This document shows positions 11,880 through 24,077 of a DNA stretch of 64,000 nucleotides, one piece after another (position 1 is the first letter of the stretch; each line of letters begins with the position of its first letter). The stretch is from Stichopus chloronotus (lineage: Eukaryota > Echinodermata > Holothuroidea > Aspidochirotida > Stichopodidae): positions 5,164,820-5,228,819 of the forward strand of contig CM037843.1 in the NCBI GenBank assembly GCA_021234535.1, in the 5' to 3' direction. Under the pieces are notes generated by a model, which searched no databases, had not been told where the DNA came from, and saw only the letters and a list, made by a program, of their open reading frames with translations. A program made the translations under genes and the position numbers.

Positions 11880-13239
11880 GGGATCAGTGGCAAAGGTGAA
11901 ATTTGACGAGTGAAGATATGTGTATATATATTCGGTCCGTGCAACAGCGGAACAAGTAGAAAAGAAATTAGAAAATTAGACATTTGCAATTGTCCACTTC
12001 ATTTTCTTGGAACTTTTTCCTTTGAGTATATAAAGTTTACATGACACTACTGGTTAAGATTCGGGTTGATTCGAAATGGCACCATGCATTCATTATGAGG
12101 GACTTGTTGAGTGTTTGAGAAAGGCAACACGAGGGCTCATCAAAGGTTGTTATCTCTCACTGTCAGAGAACGGCCAACCGACAACAACTTAAAAGTATAC
12201 ATTGATGGGGTTTTTTCTCCCATGTCTGATTTACTCAAAGACCGGTCGTTGACGCATCATGCTGGCAGACATTTGGCAAATTTGTATGGCTGACTCTGAA
12301 AACAGTGACCTACACCCAGTCCTGTACCTGGGTTATTTTGAATCAAACTTGAGAAAAACTGAAAAAAATTCTGGTGGTTGATAGAGATTTTCTATATGTT
12401 TCTTGGAGTTAATAGTGTTGGTATGAATCTTGCTCATACTGCGCTAATTTAACTGTGATTTATCTAATTAAATGTGATTTCTGAACTGAAAGGTTTGTAC
12501 AGATACCTTTGAATTTAGACCTACAGTACTAATTAAGTCTTGACTTAAAGTGAAATCACGATTCCCATTTTTGACGTGACGGCACTGTTCCTACTGGGGT
12601 AATGAATCTTTCCGTAAGTAGGTCATTATTTTTAATCATCCGTGTAAAACAGCGCAACATCTTTTTTTTTTATTTCAACCGATTCGTTTCTGGACCTACA
12701 TTACAAAGAGTCACTTTGTCAATTTGTAGAAAGAACAACATATATAATCGCTTGCTATTTCTGTTGGAGAGTGTATATCTGTTACCTCGTTGGTTTGTTG
12801 AGTCAATTAGTTTATATAACTTCAACACTTCGACACAGTCTACACTAAGTGGAATTAAACTGACCTCCATAGACAGCGAAGAATCCGTACTTGGCTATTA
12901 AAGGACAATTAGACTTCTGCCTCTTCAGCACATTTGCATGCGATTTTTCTCACAAAAACGACTTAATGCATTCATTTAGTTAAACAGTCGTTTCGAGCTT
13001 CATGCCATTTGCTCTGAAAATGTCCTTGGCTTAAAACTTTGAGTGAAAGCATTGTTCTGAGTGAGTTGTTTAAGGATAAGGCTACTTGACTTACATGAGT
13101 GTACCTTGATGAATGATATTGGACTGTCATCGCCAAATGAAAGAATCAAACCCTTTTTAGCCAACTATACACTGCTTACTGGTTCCTTGTGTAACAAAGG
13201 AACCTATGTTGTCAACTTGGCGTGTGTATGTGTGTGTGT
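11880..13239. other. intergenic, nothing recognised
   Basis: No supported exon or mobile-element boundary was found. Confidence 0.4.
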
Positions 13240-13750
13240 GTATGTGACGCCATTGGAATGTGAGGTATGTGATGCGATAACTCAATAACCAAAAGGTCAT
13301 TTTTTTTTTCAAACTTAGTGACTGTGTACGTGTATCATATTGAGTAGATGTGCCCTATCGTTTGCGGGTGGAGGTCAAAGGTCACTAGGGATCACCAGAC
13401 GCAATAAAGTTAATTTCTTTTAGCAGCTATAACTCGGTGACTGTTGTTTCAATTTTGACATAATTTTAGGATGAGATAGACTGGTAAGAGGTGGAAATAT
13501 TGTACCATTAAGCAAAGTTATCTTGAAGGGTCAAAAGGTCAGAAAGTAATGTTTTATTGATATCTTGCTAACGCTCACAAAACATGAGTGGTGTTTGTGG
13601 TTTGTGTGTGTATGTGATGCCATTGGAATGTAAGTATGTGGTGTGCTATCTCCCTAACAAATCATTTTAGGAGGGGGGTGTACTGGAAAGTAATGTTTGT
13701 CTCTGTGAAGTGCATCTGATGACCTACTTTGACCCCACTTGACTCTCAGT
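13240..13750. repeat. direct repeats with nuclear-receptor-like half sites
   Basis: TATGTGACGCCATTGGAATG at 13241 returns as TATGTGATGCCATTGGAATG at 13611, a 370-bp period. Between them is CCCTATCGTTTG..GGTGGAGGTCAAAGGTCA, which ties this copy to the arrays at 9170-9740 and 59201-59635. Confidence 0.65.
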
Positions 13751-16463
13751 CTCAAGAAGTGGTTGTGCATTGTTGCTGGTAAAAATCTCTGATTAACGAG
13801 AATCTAACGCAACGCTCAATCACGTATTTAGGGCTACATAAATGTATTTGTTACTATACCGCACGGAAGAAAAATTTAAGGAATTGGATTGTCTTACCGT
13901 GAAAAATTGTCACTCAGTTGAGGCCAAGAACATCACAGTACGATGGCTAAACAGTGACTTTACTGAGAAAAAACAGCGGAGTAACATTTGTCAAGTCGAG
14001 GGCGAGACCGGCCTTATACCGAGATCTAAGCGAGGCAGTTTAAACTGTCTCTTAATATCGAACGATTTAATTATTGAATTACATGTCCACAAAAAGTCTC
14101 ACTCTTTTACAAATTCAAGGAGAAGGTCTCCATGATCGAACTTAATAACTCAATGCGATCTGAATCAAATAAAAGAAACAGTTTGCCAAATTTCATAGAG
14201 CGTGAAAAGAGTTGAGTTAAAATCTGTAGTCGTCTACACACAAATAATATCACACTGTAAAATCATGATACATATCACACAGTAAGACAAAGATTAGAAG
14301 ACATCCGTGTCAATTATTCCGAGGGTACACATTGATCATCTTTATCCACGGGGAAGAGTTAACATGGCACTTTGTGATTCTGTGTCAACAAATTGAAAAT
14401 CACCTCCTGAAGAAATAGAAACACATCAATAGCTGAATGGGCTTTTTTGTAATTGACAAACATGCTACAGCTCCATGATTGTTCACTAATACGTATCACT
14501 AATAATTGCCTCGAATTTTGGTTCCCATATAAGTGACAACCGTTTAACCGTGTCTACATCAGGAATTCCCCCATTTCATGGCATTAGTTACGCCAACAAT
14601 CTTATACGTATGCAGCGGTTGCAGTCGGATTTTCCTTCTTATCGACTAGCTGAAGAATAACATAACGAGTACTTCATCTGCTCAAAACTCGAGAACTCTT
14701 ACACCAACCGAAAGCCAGTTTTATCTTCATTTTCCCAGAAAAAGGTAAGCCACTATTCTCGGCACAGGCGTAAAAATGTGTAGGCAAAGTTTCACATACC
14801 GTTAGAAGTAGTATCTTACATTGTAGATATAGTATACATAAGGCCTAGCCTTGGCTAGTAGTGGGGATGCCTGTGACTCACTGCAGCTATTTATTTCATT
14901 CCGAGGGCGTAATTTCATAAAGGACTACACTATTTTGATGTGAAGGCGACTGGAGATTTACTGTAGGGTAAGTAATTGTACAACCCTTTGTAAAATTATT
15001 GTCAGTTAATTGATGGGTTGTTAGTTATTCTTCTGACAACCCATAAATTATTGCAAACTTGAAAGCAGATTATTACATTCTGAATTAGGTATTATACTAT
15101 ACAATATTTCCACACCTCAGCTGACCTTAAATCACATTTTAACTTCACTACGCACAGTGTGGTTAATGAAGGCAACATACATGAAATCATTCTAAGTTTG
15201 CATTTATAAACTGATATAAGGTGCGTTCGACTCGTCTACTAGCATTGCAATCAAATTAATTCTGACCTATTCGCAGTACTTTACTTCGCATTCGTACTGA
15301 GTAGAAAACACCAACAGCAAACCGTAAAAACGTCAGGACGTTTGAGTGTACTCCAAGTAAAACTTCTGTCCTCCAATGATTCTTCACATGCACTCAAATG
15401 AAGCGTGAGATACAAAATGTGTTAATTATTATGCAAACAATGGCCACTTTACCAATCCTGGCTGGCACGATGAGAAAGAAGAGAGTGCAGATGACAGATT
15501 CAGTAGTGAAATGAAAACGACTGCCTGAGTTTGATGAAACTACCAACATAAAAAAAATCATGTGGACCAAGTCAATAATTAAACGAAAAAAATAATGTTC
15601 GAACTGTTAATCCAGTTCAAAATGTTCTAACTTAAGCTAAAGCACAGTATGCTGTGACGAGCACAGCAGCTGAGGAAACACGGGGTGTTCTCATAAGGAC
15701 TACACACGAGATGACTAAGTGTACAAAGGCCCGTGTTGTAGTCTTGGTCTTGGTCTAAAGTTCATAGTATAAGGACGGTAATTTAAGAACAGGAGTTTTT
15801 CACTGTTTCACGTTTGCTTTATACTTTTAGAAAATGTCGGCCTCATTTCTGGTTATTATGTAGTTTAAGTCAGCTACGTGCAGCACCCGCAGGTATTGAA
15901 AAAGCATATGAAACAAATTGTATTTATTTTGTTTCTTGAAACTCACGTAATCGCTTTAAGGGTATTTCCATACTGAAAGAGAAAGTTAAAGAATAACATA
16001 TACAATGATGACACTGTAGGCCATGAAAGGCTAGAGCTACTCTGAGACTTTTCAATTAAACTACGCATAGGCACCTCAGAGAAATTAACACACTAATATC
16101 TGTTCTTTTCAGTGCAAATATAGTTTAAAAGTAACTCTTCGGTTTTCCTTTTAAATTTACTTGAAAGTGTATGATACTTATTTCAACGTATTTATTTATC
16201 ATAGTAATAGTGCTAAACTTGTCTCACAGTCACTTCAGTGTACCTTAAATATCAAACTATTGTTGTTGCAGAAGACCTTCAGTACATTGACGATATTGTC
16301 AGTGCTATCATATAGCACTGAACTCCGCAAACTGTAGCAAGGTCTTTGGACAATTCCACTGAAATATTCTACCAAACAGGTTTCTTATGTAGTGAATGGT
16401 CTCTTAGAAAATTCTACATAGAGACCTTACCACATCAAAGACGGTGTGGGGTATGGTCAGATG
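13751..16463. other. intergenic, nothing recognised apart from a hairpin
   Basis: No gene is supported. A short inverted repeat lies at about 15014-15046 (GGGTTGT..ACAACCC) and a tight palindrome at 16300-16320. Confidence 0.4.
16300..16320. repeat. perfect short hairpin
   Basis: CAGTGCTAT and ATAGCACTG form nine-base perfect arms around a three-base loop. Weaker pairing extends outward (AGACCTT near 16273 with AAGGTCT near 16340). It could be part of a MITE or simply a chance fold-back; no miRNA-like stem of full length is evident. Confidence 0.5.
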
Positions 16464-17126
16464 TTAAAGGGAAATCAGGGTTTGACTGAGAAAATTTTAC
16501 CTTTAGTTGATTTTTCTTTCTAAACTGATTGTTCACCGAAATATAGAGACGTTGGGGAGGTGTTTGAGGGTAGAAGAAACGGTAATTATTGCGTTAATTA
16601 CTGTTGAATGAGAACTGTTAACATTTGTCGGATACAAAAAATAAACGTTCATGTACAAGACAAGACAGCCTCCTCTATACGATGACCAAACACAGCGTAA
16701 GACTGAGATGACGTTATATGAATAAACATAACAGAATGTATATGGTTCCCATACTGTTCGTGCATTGCGCAATGCTAAGTAAACAAAAGCTAAGTGATAG
16801 TTGATGATACATACAGCACACGTAGGCTACGTATGAAACTGTTCGTTTGATGTTTTGTTTACTGTACTAAATAGGGAGTCCCACCTCCTCATACCTTGAA
16901 AAGGCGATAGTATTGAATATTCATCTATGATTCTATGAATATGGATGTTACATCTAGACTTTCGGAGTTCTTCACCGATTTTTTGCGAATTTGACTCGTT
17001 TCTCGAAATTGTCCACATGTTTTGAGATAATCTTAGTCATATTTTTTAGTTACAACTCATTGAGCGATACCGGTGGGGAATTGTAATGAAATAAATTGTG
17101 AAAATAAACCCTGATTTCCCCTTTAA
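16464..17126. mobile_element. TTAA-type MITE
   Basis: The 663-bp element has inverted ends TTAAAGGGAAATCAGGGTTT (left) and TTAAAGGGGAAATCAGGGTTT (right, other strand), both starting with TTAA. It shares its ends with 11508-11848 but is about twice as long. No transposase reading frame was found. Confidence 0.8.
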
Positions 17127-18214
17127 TCTTATCATCTGATATGTGACTAGATATGACTTTCGTGCTTTTATCTAAAGAACAAGTTGTGGATTGCCCTTTT
17201 GCTGATGATGGCGCTATATCACGTCATTGCTACAAAAGTAACCTGTTCCGTCCGAGTTGTGACGTTTTGATGACGTTTCACACATTTGAATGCTTATCAG
17301 CTGAACATGAGTTAGTCAATTAGGCCTGTTGAACCCGTGACAATTGTGTTTACTTGACTTCTGGTGACCTCAAGTGATATTTGATCTTCACCAAAAGCAG
17401 CACGGATCTTCAAGACTACTTATTTTGATTAGCAAACCATATGCTTTTCAGAATATGCTTTTCAAACCATACGCTTGCGTTCTTGAGGTATTTTGTTCAA
17501 AAGGTTTTCAAAAGTTGCCTTCTGCTGGCCTCTACAAAAAGCAAGATGGACCATTTATCTAATGTGATGTACATACTACATATGAGATCAGTTCAAGCGT
17601 GTTTTCACATTTTGACTTCTCCTGGTTTTAGGTTTGAAATTTGTCCTTCACCGAAAAGCATAGGGTTCCTTGACTCAATATGTTAAACATAAATACACAG
17701 TATGACAACTAAGTTTTGAAGGTGCAATTAAGGCGTCCCTCACAAACACATACAGCACGCTCATGGGCACATACACACTCCTAATCATGTTTACAAAGGT
17801 TACAACTTTCTTTACAAGAGACGAAATAATATCTGTCGGGCAAGTGAAACTCTTTCTGAATTGGGCACGGGAGCTGGAGTACTATTCACTTGTAGACCAT
17901 CTTGAATAAGTTTATAATTAAATCCACCCAGTCTTCTGGAAACTGCTCTCAGAGTGTTGTAGTCACCGCTCCCCAATCGTCGATGTGCTAATCTAGAATA
18001 TGATATTGATCTGTTCTGTCGCTACTCACTTGCGGCTCCGGCTTAGTGAATACGTGTTAGTCAGTGTACAAAGACTAGTACAGTGCATTTATTAATTAAT
18101 AATATCTTGGTGTATGTAACAATATTAATAATATATATTAGAGATAGCCTATATTATTAATTGTTTTAATCTTCTAAAACGTAAGATCGTTGATACTACT
18201 ACTTTGGTTCAGTT
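17127..18214. other. intergenic, nothing recognised
   Basis: AT-rich spacer with no supported exon. Confidence 0.4.
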
Positions 18215-18358
18215 CAAGCCACTGAATTCATTCACGTTTCTTCAAAATTCCGATCCGTATATCCCATCCAGTCATTCCAAATTAGGAATGCTCACATTAA
18301 ACCTGTTCAACATGCCAGGAACTTGGGTGTAGTTTTTGACACAAAATTGGTAAAATCA
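18215..18358 (+). mobile_element. LINE reverse-transcriptase remnant
   Basis: One open frame reads TEFIHVSSKFR..IQSFQIRNAHIKPV followed by ARNLGVVFDTKL. TEFI plus (R/K)NLGV.FD is a hallmark spacing of the C-terminal part of reverse transcriptase in CR1/Jockey-like LINEs. The similarity stops after about 45 residues, so this is a short dead fragment. Confidence 0.65.
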
Positions 18359-18839
18359 AAAATTACTTTTATCAAAGGACAACTGAGACTTAAGTTCATG
18401 CGTTTGTGTTCAAGTGTGTTGTTTGCTGTTCTGTCCAAGTTGTCACCACATCGGACGGTAAGGGGAAGGTGTGGGTTTGAGGCGATGTTTTAGGTTAATT
18501 TTCACTTGTTTGCCCCTATGTTGTCGTAATTAGTGGTCAATGAGAATGAGATGCCTCCCACAAACTGCTTGCAGTGATCTTCGTGTGATATGTGACCCTA
18601 CCTTTAAAAAACAGTCTGCAATGTTCTACGCAGAAAATATAATAATGCAATTTTATGAAGTCCTTTTTTTTTCTGTAGGGTCCTTCTCACGTGCCCACTG
18701 GCCCATACTTTAATTCGGCCATAGCTGTATAAGTAAATGCATCCACAAAACTTGTTGCATTTTTTACTGTTTACACTCTTTTCGTCTTCTGCAGATCCCG
18801 ACTTGAAACGAGAATTACATCCCTTCTGCAATATTAGAT

Positions 18840-19847
18840 ATGAATCAACTTGTCGCCATGGTTTCATTCCTCACAACAACTCTACATTTCTACACTTTTC
18901 AGCTAAGTCCTTCACCTCGCGTTCCATGCTTGGATTTCAGCAGTAGGAACCTAACTCAATTCGACGACTGTACGGCCCTTATGTCACGTGGTCATTCGAG
19001 TACATGCCTTAATCTTACAAATAACAGTCTGACAAATTTGCCAGGTAATCTAGCTGTATGTGGCAGTGCTATAACGCAAATAGACTTTAGCTTAAACACT
19101 TTTCACCAATTTCCTTTTAGATCACTCGCCGGCCTGGATAATATTCATTATGTTAAAGCAGATAGAAACCTAGTCCGTTCTCTGGAGGATGGTTGGCGGC
19201 CATTATCGAATCTAACAATAATGTCTCTCGTTCAAAATATTCTTCAACGTATTCCATCGAATCTGTTAGAAATGTTCCCAGATCTGAAGGAAGGCAATTT
19301 CTCTGAAAACAACGTCACCGATGTACCACCATTGACGAGACTGTGCCATCATCTTATCAATGACGTCTATGTGTACTTAATGGACAATCCCCTGAAGAAC
19401 CTTAACTTGAAACATTTTGTCGAGAATAAATGTGTAACTTGTGTCACTGTGGATGATAGTAAAATGGTGATTCATGCCGAGACACCTTACGCTCAAAAGA
19501 CTGTCAACGTTTATATTTTTCATAACAGCAAGACGGCCAATTGCGATCAAAACATCAGTGCCAACCACCTGTCAATGCTAGAAGCTAACGTTACGTGTGT
19601 TCACCCAAATGGTACTCGCGGGCGACTAGAAACAAATACATCCGCCTCTTCTACAACTTCTGTCTCGACCGCTGGTGGAGCAGACGATAGTGGCGAGACG
19701 CCTACCCAATCATCATCTCTTGATACCCGCAGTGCTAATGTACACCAGTATTCAGCTGTTACTGCTGTCAGCATTATTACTGTGGTTGCGTTGCTGATAG
19801 TTGGACCTGCGGTGATAATATGCTGTATTTGGAGAGCACATCCGTAA
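18840..19847 (+). CDS. leucine-rich-repeat membrane protein, transmembrane-anchored (unit B copy)
   Basis: Up to 335 residues, open to a TAA at 19845-19847. It aligns end to end with the protein at 1100-2065 over the RVPCLD N-cap, the LRRs (NNSLTNLP, NNVTDVPPLTRLC, DNPLKNLNL) and the cysteine region (KTANCDQN, VTCVHPNGT). The C terminus differs. After a Ser/Thr stalk comes a long hydrophobic helix (AVTAVSIITVVALLIVG, then PAVII) and a short basic tail CCIWRAHP, so it is a single-pass protein rather than GPI-linked. The start is uncertain: ATGs at 18840 and 18858 are both possible, the signal peptide is weak, and acceptor-like CTGCAG lies at 18790-18795 and TTTTCAG at 18897-18903. Function is unknown; surface recognition is a guess. 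Confidence 0.78.
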   Translation: MNQLVAMVSFLTTTLHFYTFQLSPSPRVPCLDFSSRNLTQFDDCTALMSRGHSSTCLNLTNNSLTNLPGNLAVCGSAITQIDFSLNTFHQFPFRSLAGLDNIHYVKADRNLVRSLEDGWRPLSNLTIMSLVQNILQRIPSNLLEMFPDLKEGNFSENNVTDVPPLTRLCHHLINDVYVYLMDNPLKNLNLKHFVENKCVTCVTVDDSKMVIHAETPYAQKTVNVYIFHNSKTANCDQNISANHLSMLEANVTCVHPNGTRGRLETNTSASSTTSVSTAGGADDSGETPTQSSSLDTRSANVHQYSAVTAVSIITVVALLIVGPAVIICCIWRAHP

Positions 19848-22800
19848 CTTGTTATTATTGGGGTTTTTTTTTGGGGGGGGGGTGTGGAGGGTAGGAGATG
19901 TTAATAAGGAGGAGAAAGGGTGGATTTATCGTTATGTTCTAAAATTACATTTTTCCAGGCAACGCATTTTGATAATTATTACTTCCAAAATTGGTGAAAT
20001 ACTGATTTAAGATAACAAATCGTTGGTATGGTGTATATCGCTATATCAATCAATGATATATGCCGACACAAAAGACGAATTTACACATCGGGGAGTCTCG
20101 GTAACACAGAATGTAAGTATTAACTATTGGTACCTACACGGTATTTTAATAGGATGCACGAGGCTGCCAGATTGACATAAAGATGTCCTTTACTGAAGCA
20201 TCCTTGTGATTGGCCAACCGCTAACCTTCTTTCATAAACGATGAATTGGATTGGTGCTCGCATTCTGTGCCACTGTCACACTATGACAGCTAGAGACTAG
20301 GCTCCGAATCACGGCGATAATCACACAATTTAGATTAGGTTACCCTACACTACACTCTCATGTATAGATTAATGTAAGTAGTACTTTGCTGTAAGGGTGA
20401 AAGCTAGATCAATCCAGGTACCTCTGTAACCACGAGCCAGGAAACAAGTAAATTTTAAAAGAAGAACAATTAATGAAGGCCACTGCCGTTCCCACCCACA
20501 TTTATGCTCATTAGATTATAGTATAGCTTGAACTTTAGATGAATTTATTAAGATCCCTTTTTACAAACATGTACACCTATGTAACTGTTGCATACAATAG
20601 TTGCCTAAAGAAGAGACTTTTCTTGATGAATGAACAGCACCGTAGGATCTCCAACTGAGCAATATGCAAATATTCATTAAGCAAAAGAAGAATTATTTCC
20701 TTCATTGAATTGAGGGATTAATGCTTTACTGAATAATTAAGGGGACGTCTCACTCGTAACGAACTTTACACCGAATTTTACATTCATTGAATGGATTGGA
20801 GTAAAGATCAGGATAAACAGGGTTTATCTAGGATACGTCACAATTCAGTAAAGGGTGCTACTGCATTTAATAAACTATTATGCAGATAACCTCGGTAATT
20901 TTGAAGTGACTATCGCGCGTCAAATGCCTCCAAATTCGGGAAACCTGGTTTACCGACCGATAACACTGGTTTATATGTAAAAACAAAAACAGAACAAACA
21001 AAAAAAAAAAAAAAAAAAGCTTATATCCGAATATTAGGCTTTGGCTTGCCATATATGTCTTGCCATTTACATCACTTGGCGTAAAAGGTCGCTAGATGCA
21101 TCATTTCAATAAACTGTCTTCCTCGTTTATAACTTAAGTAAGATTTTGTAAGTCGAAGTTTGAATCGATGTTAAGTACGAGGCTGCTAACTTCATAACAG
21201 TGTGGGTGATAATATCAATGCAGTTGCTATTAATCGAGTGCTGCTGAGATACTTATAAATATTGCGGAATCATCCCATGCACTGCTGTATGGCGCAAAGA
21301 AATCGTGCTCTTCTTTCATACTAGAAAGGAGTGAACAAAATGTTGATGGATAGTGTTGTCTTGATGACAGTAGTACAAAATGTACAGACAGAACCATGTT
21401 ACTCTTTACGGAGATCTTAAATCTCACCTGAGACTGCTAGAACGTGCATCTAAAACAACCTTTACTGACAGAGCTTAATTATTGGCTCTTTTGACTAATA
21501 TCTTAGGTTTGATGGGTAAACCGAGTGGAAGGAAATTGCACAACTTCTGGTGTCAGGCGAATTTTAAGGAGTAGCATACCCCTATTAATTTCCACATTGA
21601 CTTACACACTATATTGCAAAAGTAATGTGGTCTCTGAAGCCTTGTAGAAGTTTTCAACAGACATAAGCTACCACTCTTTTGAAAGCTGACACATTGGCCA
21701 TTCATGGCTCTTTCAATTTTCCGTACCTAAGGTGGTTAGCTTTTCTGCTAGAGGCCGTCCAAGTTACCATACCTTGTCAGTGGGGGCAAATCACACAACT
21801 CCTCGAATGATACTGCTCCGCCAGCTAAAAGTCCGTAACTTTTCCATAATTTCCTCAATTGGCACCATTTGCACACCTTGAGTATACCTCAATTCGCCTA
21901 CTTCAGTATTCAGTCCACAAAACGACCCATCTCAAACGATAAAATACCAAAAAAGTTGTCCAAATGTCCCTGATAGGGACCGTGAACCGTGAACAAAATG
22001 CGCAGGAATCTTCAGCTTCTATATATAGGGTATAGCTTCTATATATAGGGTATGTTACTTTAAAACCCTAGTGTCTCAGCAAATCACTGACTGAGTACGT
22101 ACATAACACGTTCGTATAGTGTCTATTCGCCCCGAACAAATTCGTGCGAATGAACGTCAGTATTATTGTTGTGAACGCGATTCAAGTTAACCAATCAGCG
22201 ATCGTGACTATGACGTACCATTGAGGGTTAGTCATTAGGTTCGTGAGAATGACAGAGCTTATTTACCCGTTTTCGTGCAAGTAATTGCAAGCTTATACTA
22301 TTGTATGGATAACATCTCTCGGTACAATTAAAGATAAGACAGATGCATGCAAATCTGCACTCAGTTTATAACATCATATCATGCATTTTGACAAGTCTTA
22401 AGACTTGTATCCCCTAACCTTTCCCAATGTCTCTGACCATTGTATAAGCTCGTCAGGTCTATCGGATATAATATATTTTGATACATGAATGTATAACCTA
22501 ACAAAACAAAACTATGGATTTGGTGATGCAACTAATCGGTAACCAATTGAAATGCATCTAGAAAAGGTTAGCTTCATTCAGAAGTTGCAGAGTGAAATCG
22601 TGAGTGATAATCCATTGGAACTGTGTTTCTATCTCTTACCGTCTTTGAGAAATGATTTTTCAAAGTTTGACCAAAATGCAAAACAGATGATGTAGTGTGT
22701 TGCACAGTGTCAGTATTCCTTTTGTTAGGCCTTATTTTTTATCTCTTAATTACTTAATTACTGGGTTCCACAATATAAGTGATATCAATATTCCTATAGA

Positions 22801-23424
22801 AGAAAGTACTTGCTTCTAAAATAAAACCCTCAAGGCATGTAAACTTCCCAGTTGTGACTTGAAATAAAACTTAGGTAAACAAAGGATAACATAAGGACAC
22901 ATCAGGTGAGTCCCTCAATGGACAGTCACAAATTTGCATATTTGGCGTGTGCTTATTCATTATGCAATTTGTAAAAGAGAAATCTGTTGGTAAAATGGTC
23001 TATGTCTGATGGATCTTCATGAAAATTGTGACTATTTTTAACATTTTTTAATGCTAAATTCGGTCAGTACTCCAAAATGTGTTTTTCACGTTACATGTAC
23101 TTTAAATGCATGGACGAACTACCTATATCATAGAGAATCATGAAAATTGAAAAACGCTAAGCTTAACTTATCCCAAATTTCGTTTACTTTAGTGTTATCC
23201 AACACATTTGACCATTTTCGTCATATTTTATGTATTTTTTACTTTTTGCCTGTCGATCACATCCTATTACTGGATCATAAATCAAATAAAGCATCATATC
23301 ATAATTCATCATAGATTATGGCCTTCATAAAGGGAAAAAATGATCGTCGTTGCTTAACTCGAACTAACACACCTCAGATACGCAAAAGACTGAGATCACA
23401 ATGCTTTGACACTAATGTCTAACG
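19848..23424. other. spacer, partly paralogous to 2066-5290 and 41640-42150
   Basis: No gene is supported. Around 22560-22990 the sequence resembles 41640-42150 (AGTGTCAGTATTCCTTTTGTTA and relatives). From about 22890 it resembles 4745 onwards. A 20-bp direct repeat (AGCTTCTATATATAGGGTAT twice) lies at about 22014-22053. Confidence 0.55.
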
Positions 23425-24077
23425 CAGGCTTCCTCAATTACATTTTCTGAAGCACCACATTACAAAACGTTACTGATATAATGCGCCACTGATCGCCGTC
23501 CTGGGGGAGGGGTATAAGGGGAGGGAAAATTTTTTGCACTTCAGAAGGGACTTAGATGCAAAATGGTGCAAAGTTTGTTCAATTTTCCCAAACTTAACAA
23601 TTTGTTTGATAAATCATCTAGTCGAATGTGGGAACCTTTGCATCAGATTAAGAAACCAACAAGGAAACATTCTCCACCCACCTAGTGGCTGATAATGACA
23701 TTTAGATGATCTGGCAAACCTTGAAAAATCTAGAACAAATGTGGTTGTAGATATTGTCATTATGTCCTGCAGGTGGTTGTGAGACAGTCGTGTTCTAAGC
23801 TTGTTCTTGATAAAGTTCATGTTGCTGAAGGAAATTTCGCAGATATAGGCGGATAAGAATATCCCCACCACTTTCAAGGACAATGATTTCAGCTAACTGC
23901 AAGCTTGAGGAACACTTATCCAGAAATCCGCTGATGTTTTGCGACCGTGTAAAGCTTTCAATTCATCACCACTTTGCAGATCGACTGGCTGAGATATTCT
24001 CTCAGTAATTTTTTGCGCCAATGCAAACCACGTCGCGCGCCACAAGTGGCGCGCGCGCCGCTATTTGAGGAAGCCTT
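23425..24077 (-). mobile_element. hAT transposon deletion derivative
   Basis: The left end is CAGGCTTCCTCAA; the right end inverted is AAGGCTTCCTCAA, continuing into GC-rich GCGGCGCGCGCGCC sequence. Flanking 8-mers are GTCTAACG (23417-23424) and TTCTAACG (24078-24085). The paralogous locus at 5291-5298 has a single GTCTAACG, an empty site, so the insertion postdates the duplication. The minus strand retains the end of a transposase. Confidence 0.85.
23614..23883 (-). pseudogene. C-terminal fragment of hAT transposase
   Basis: About 90 residues. YICEISFSNMNFIKNKLRTR followed by LSHNHLQDIMTI matches the conserved hAT dimerisation region, where family members read a (C/S)E..FS.M..IK.K.R..L...HL.D..... 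pattern. The N-terminal zinc finger and most of the catalytic core are missing, so it cannot be active. Confidence 0.8.
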
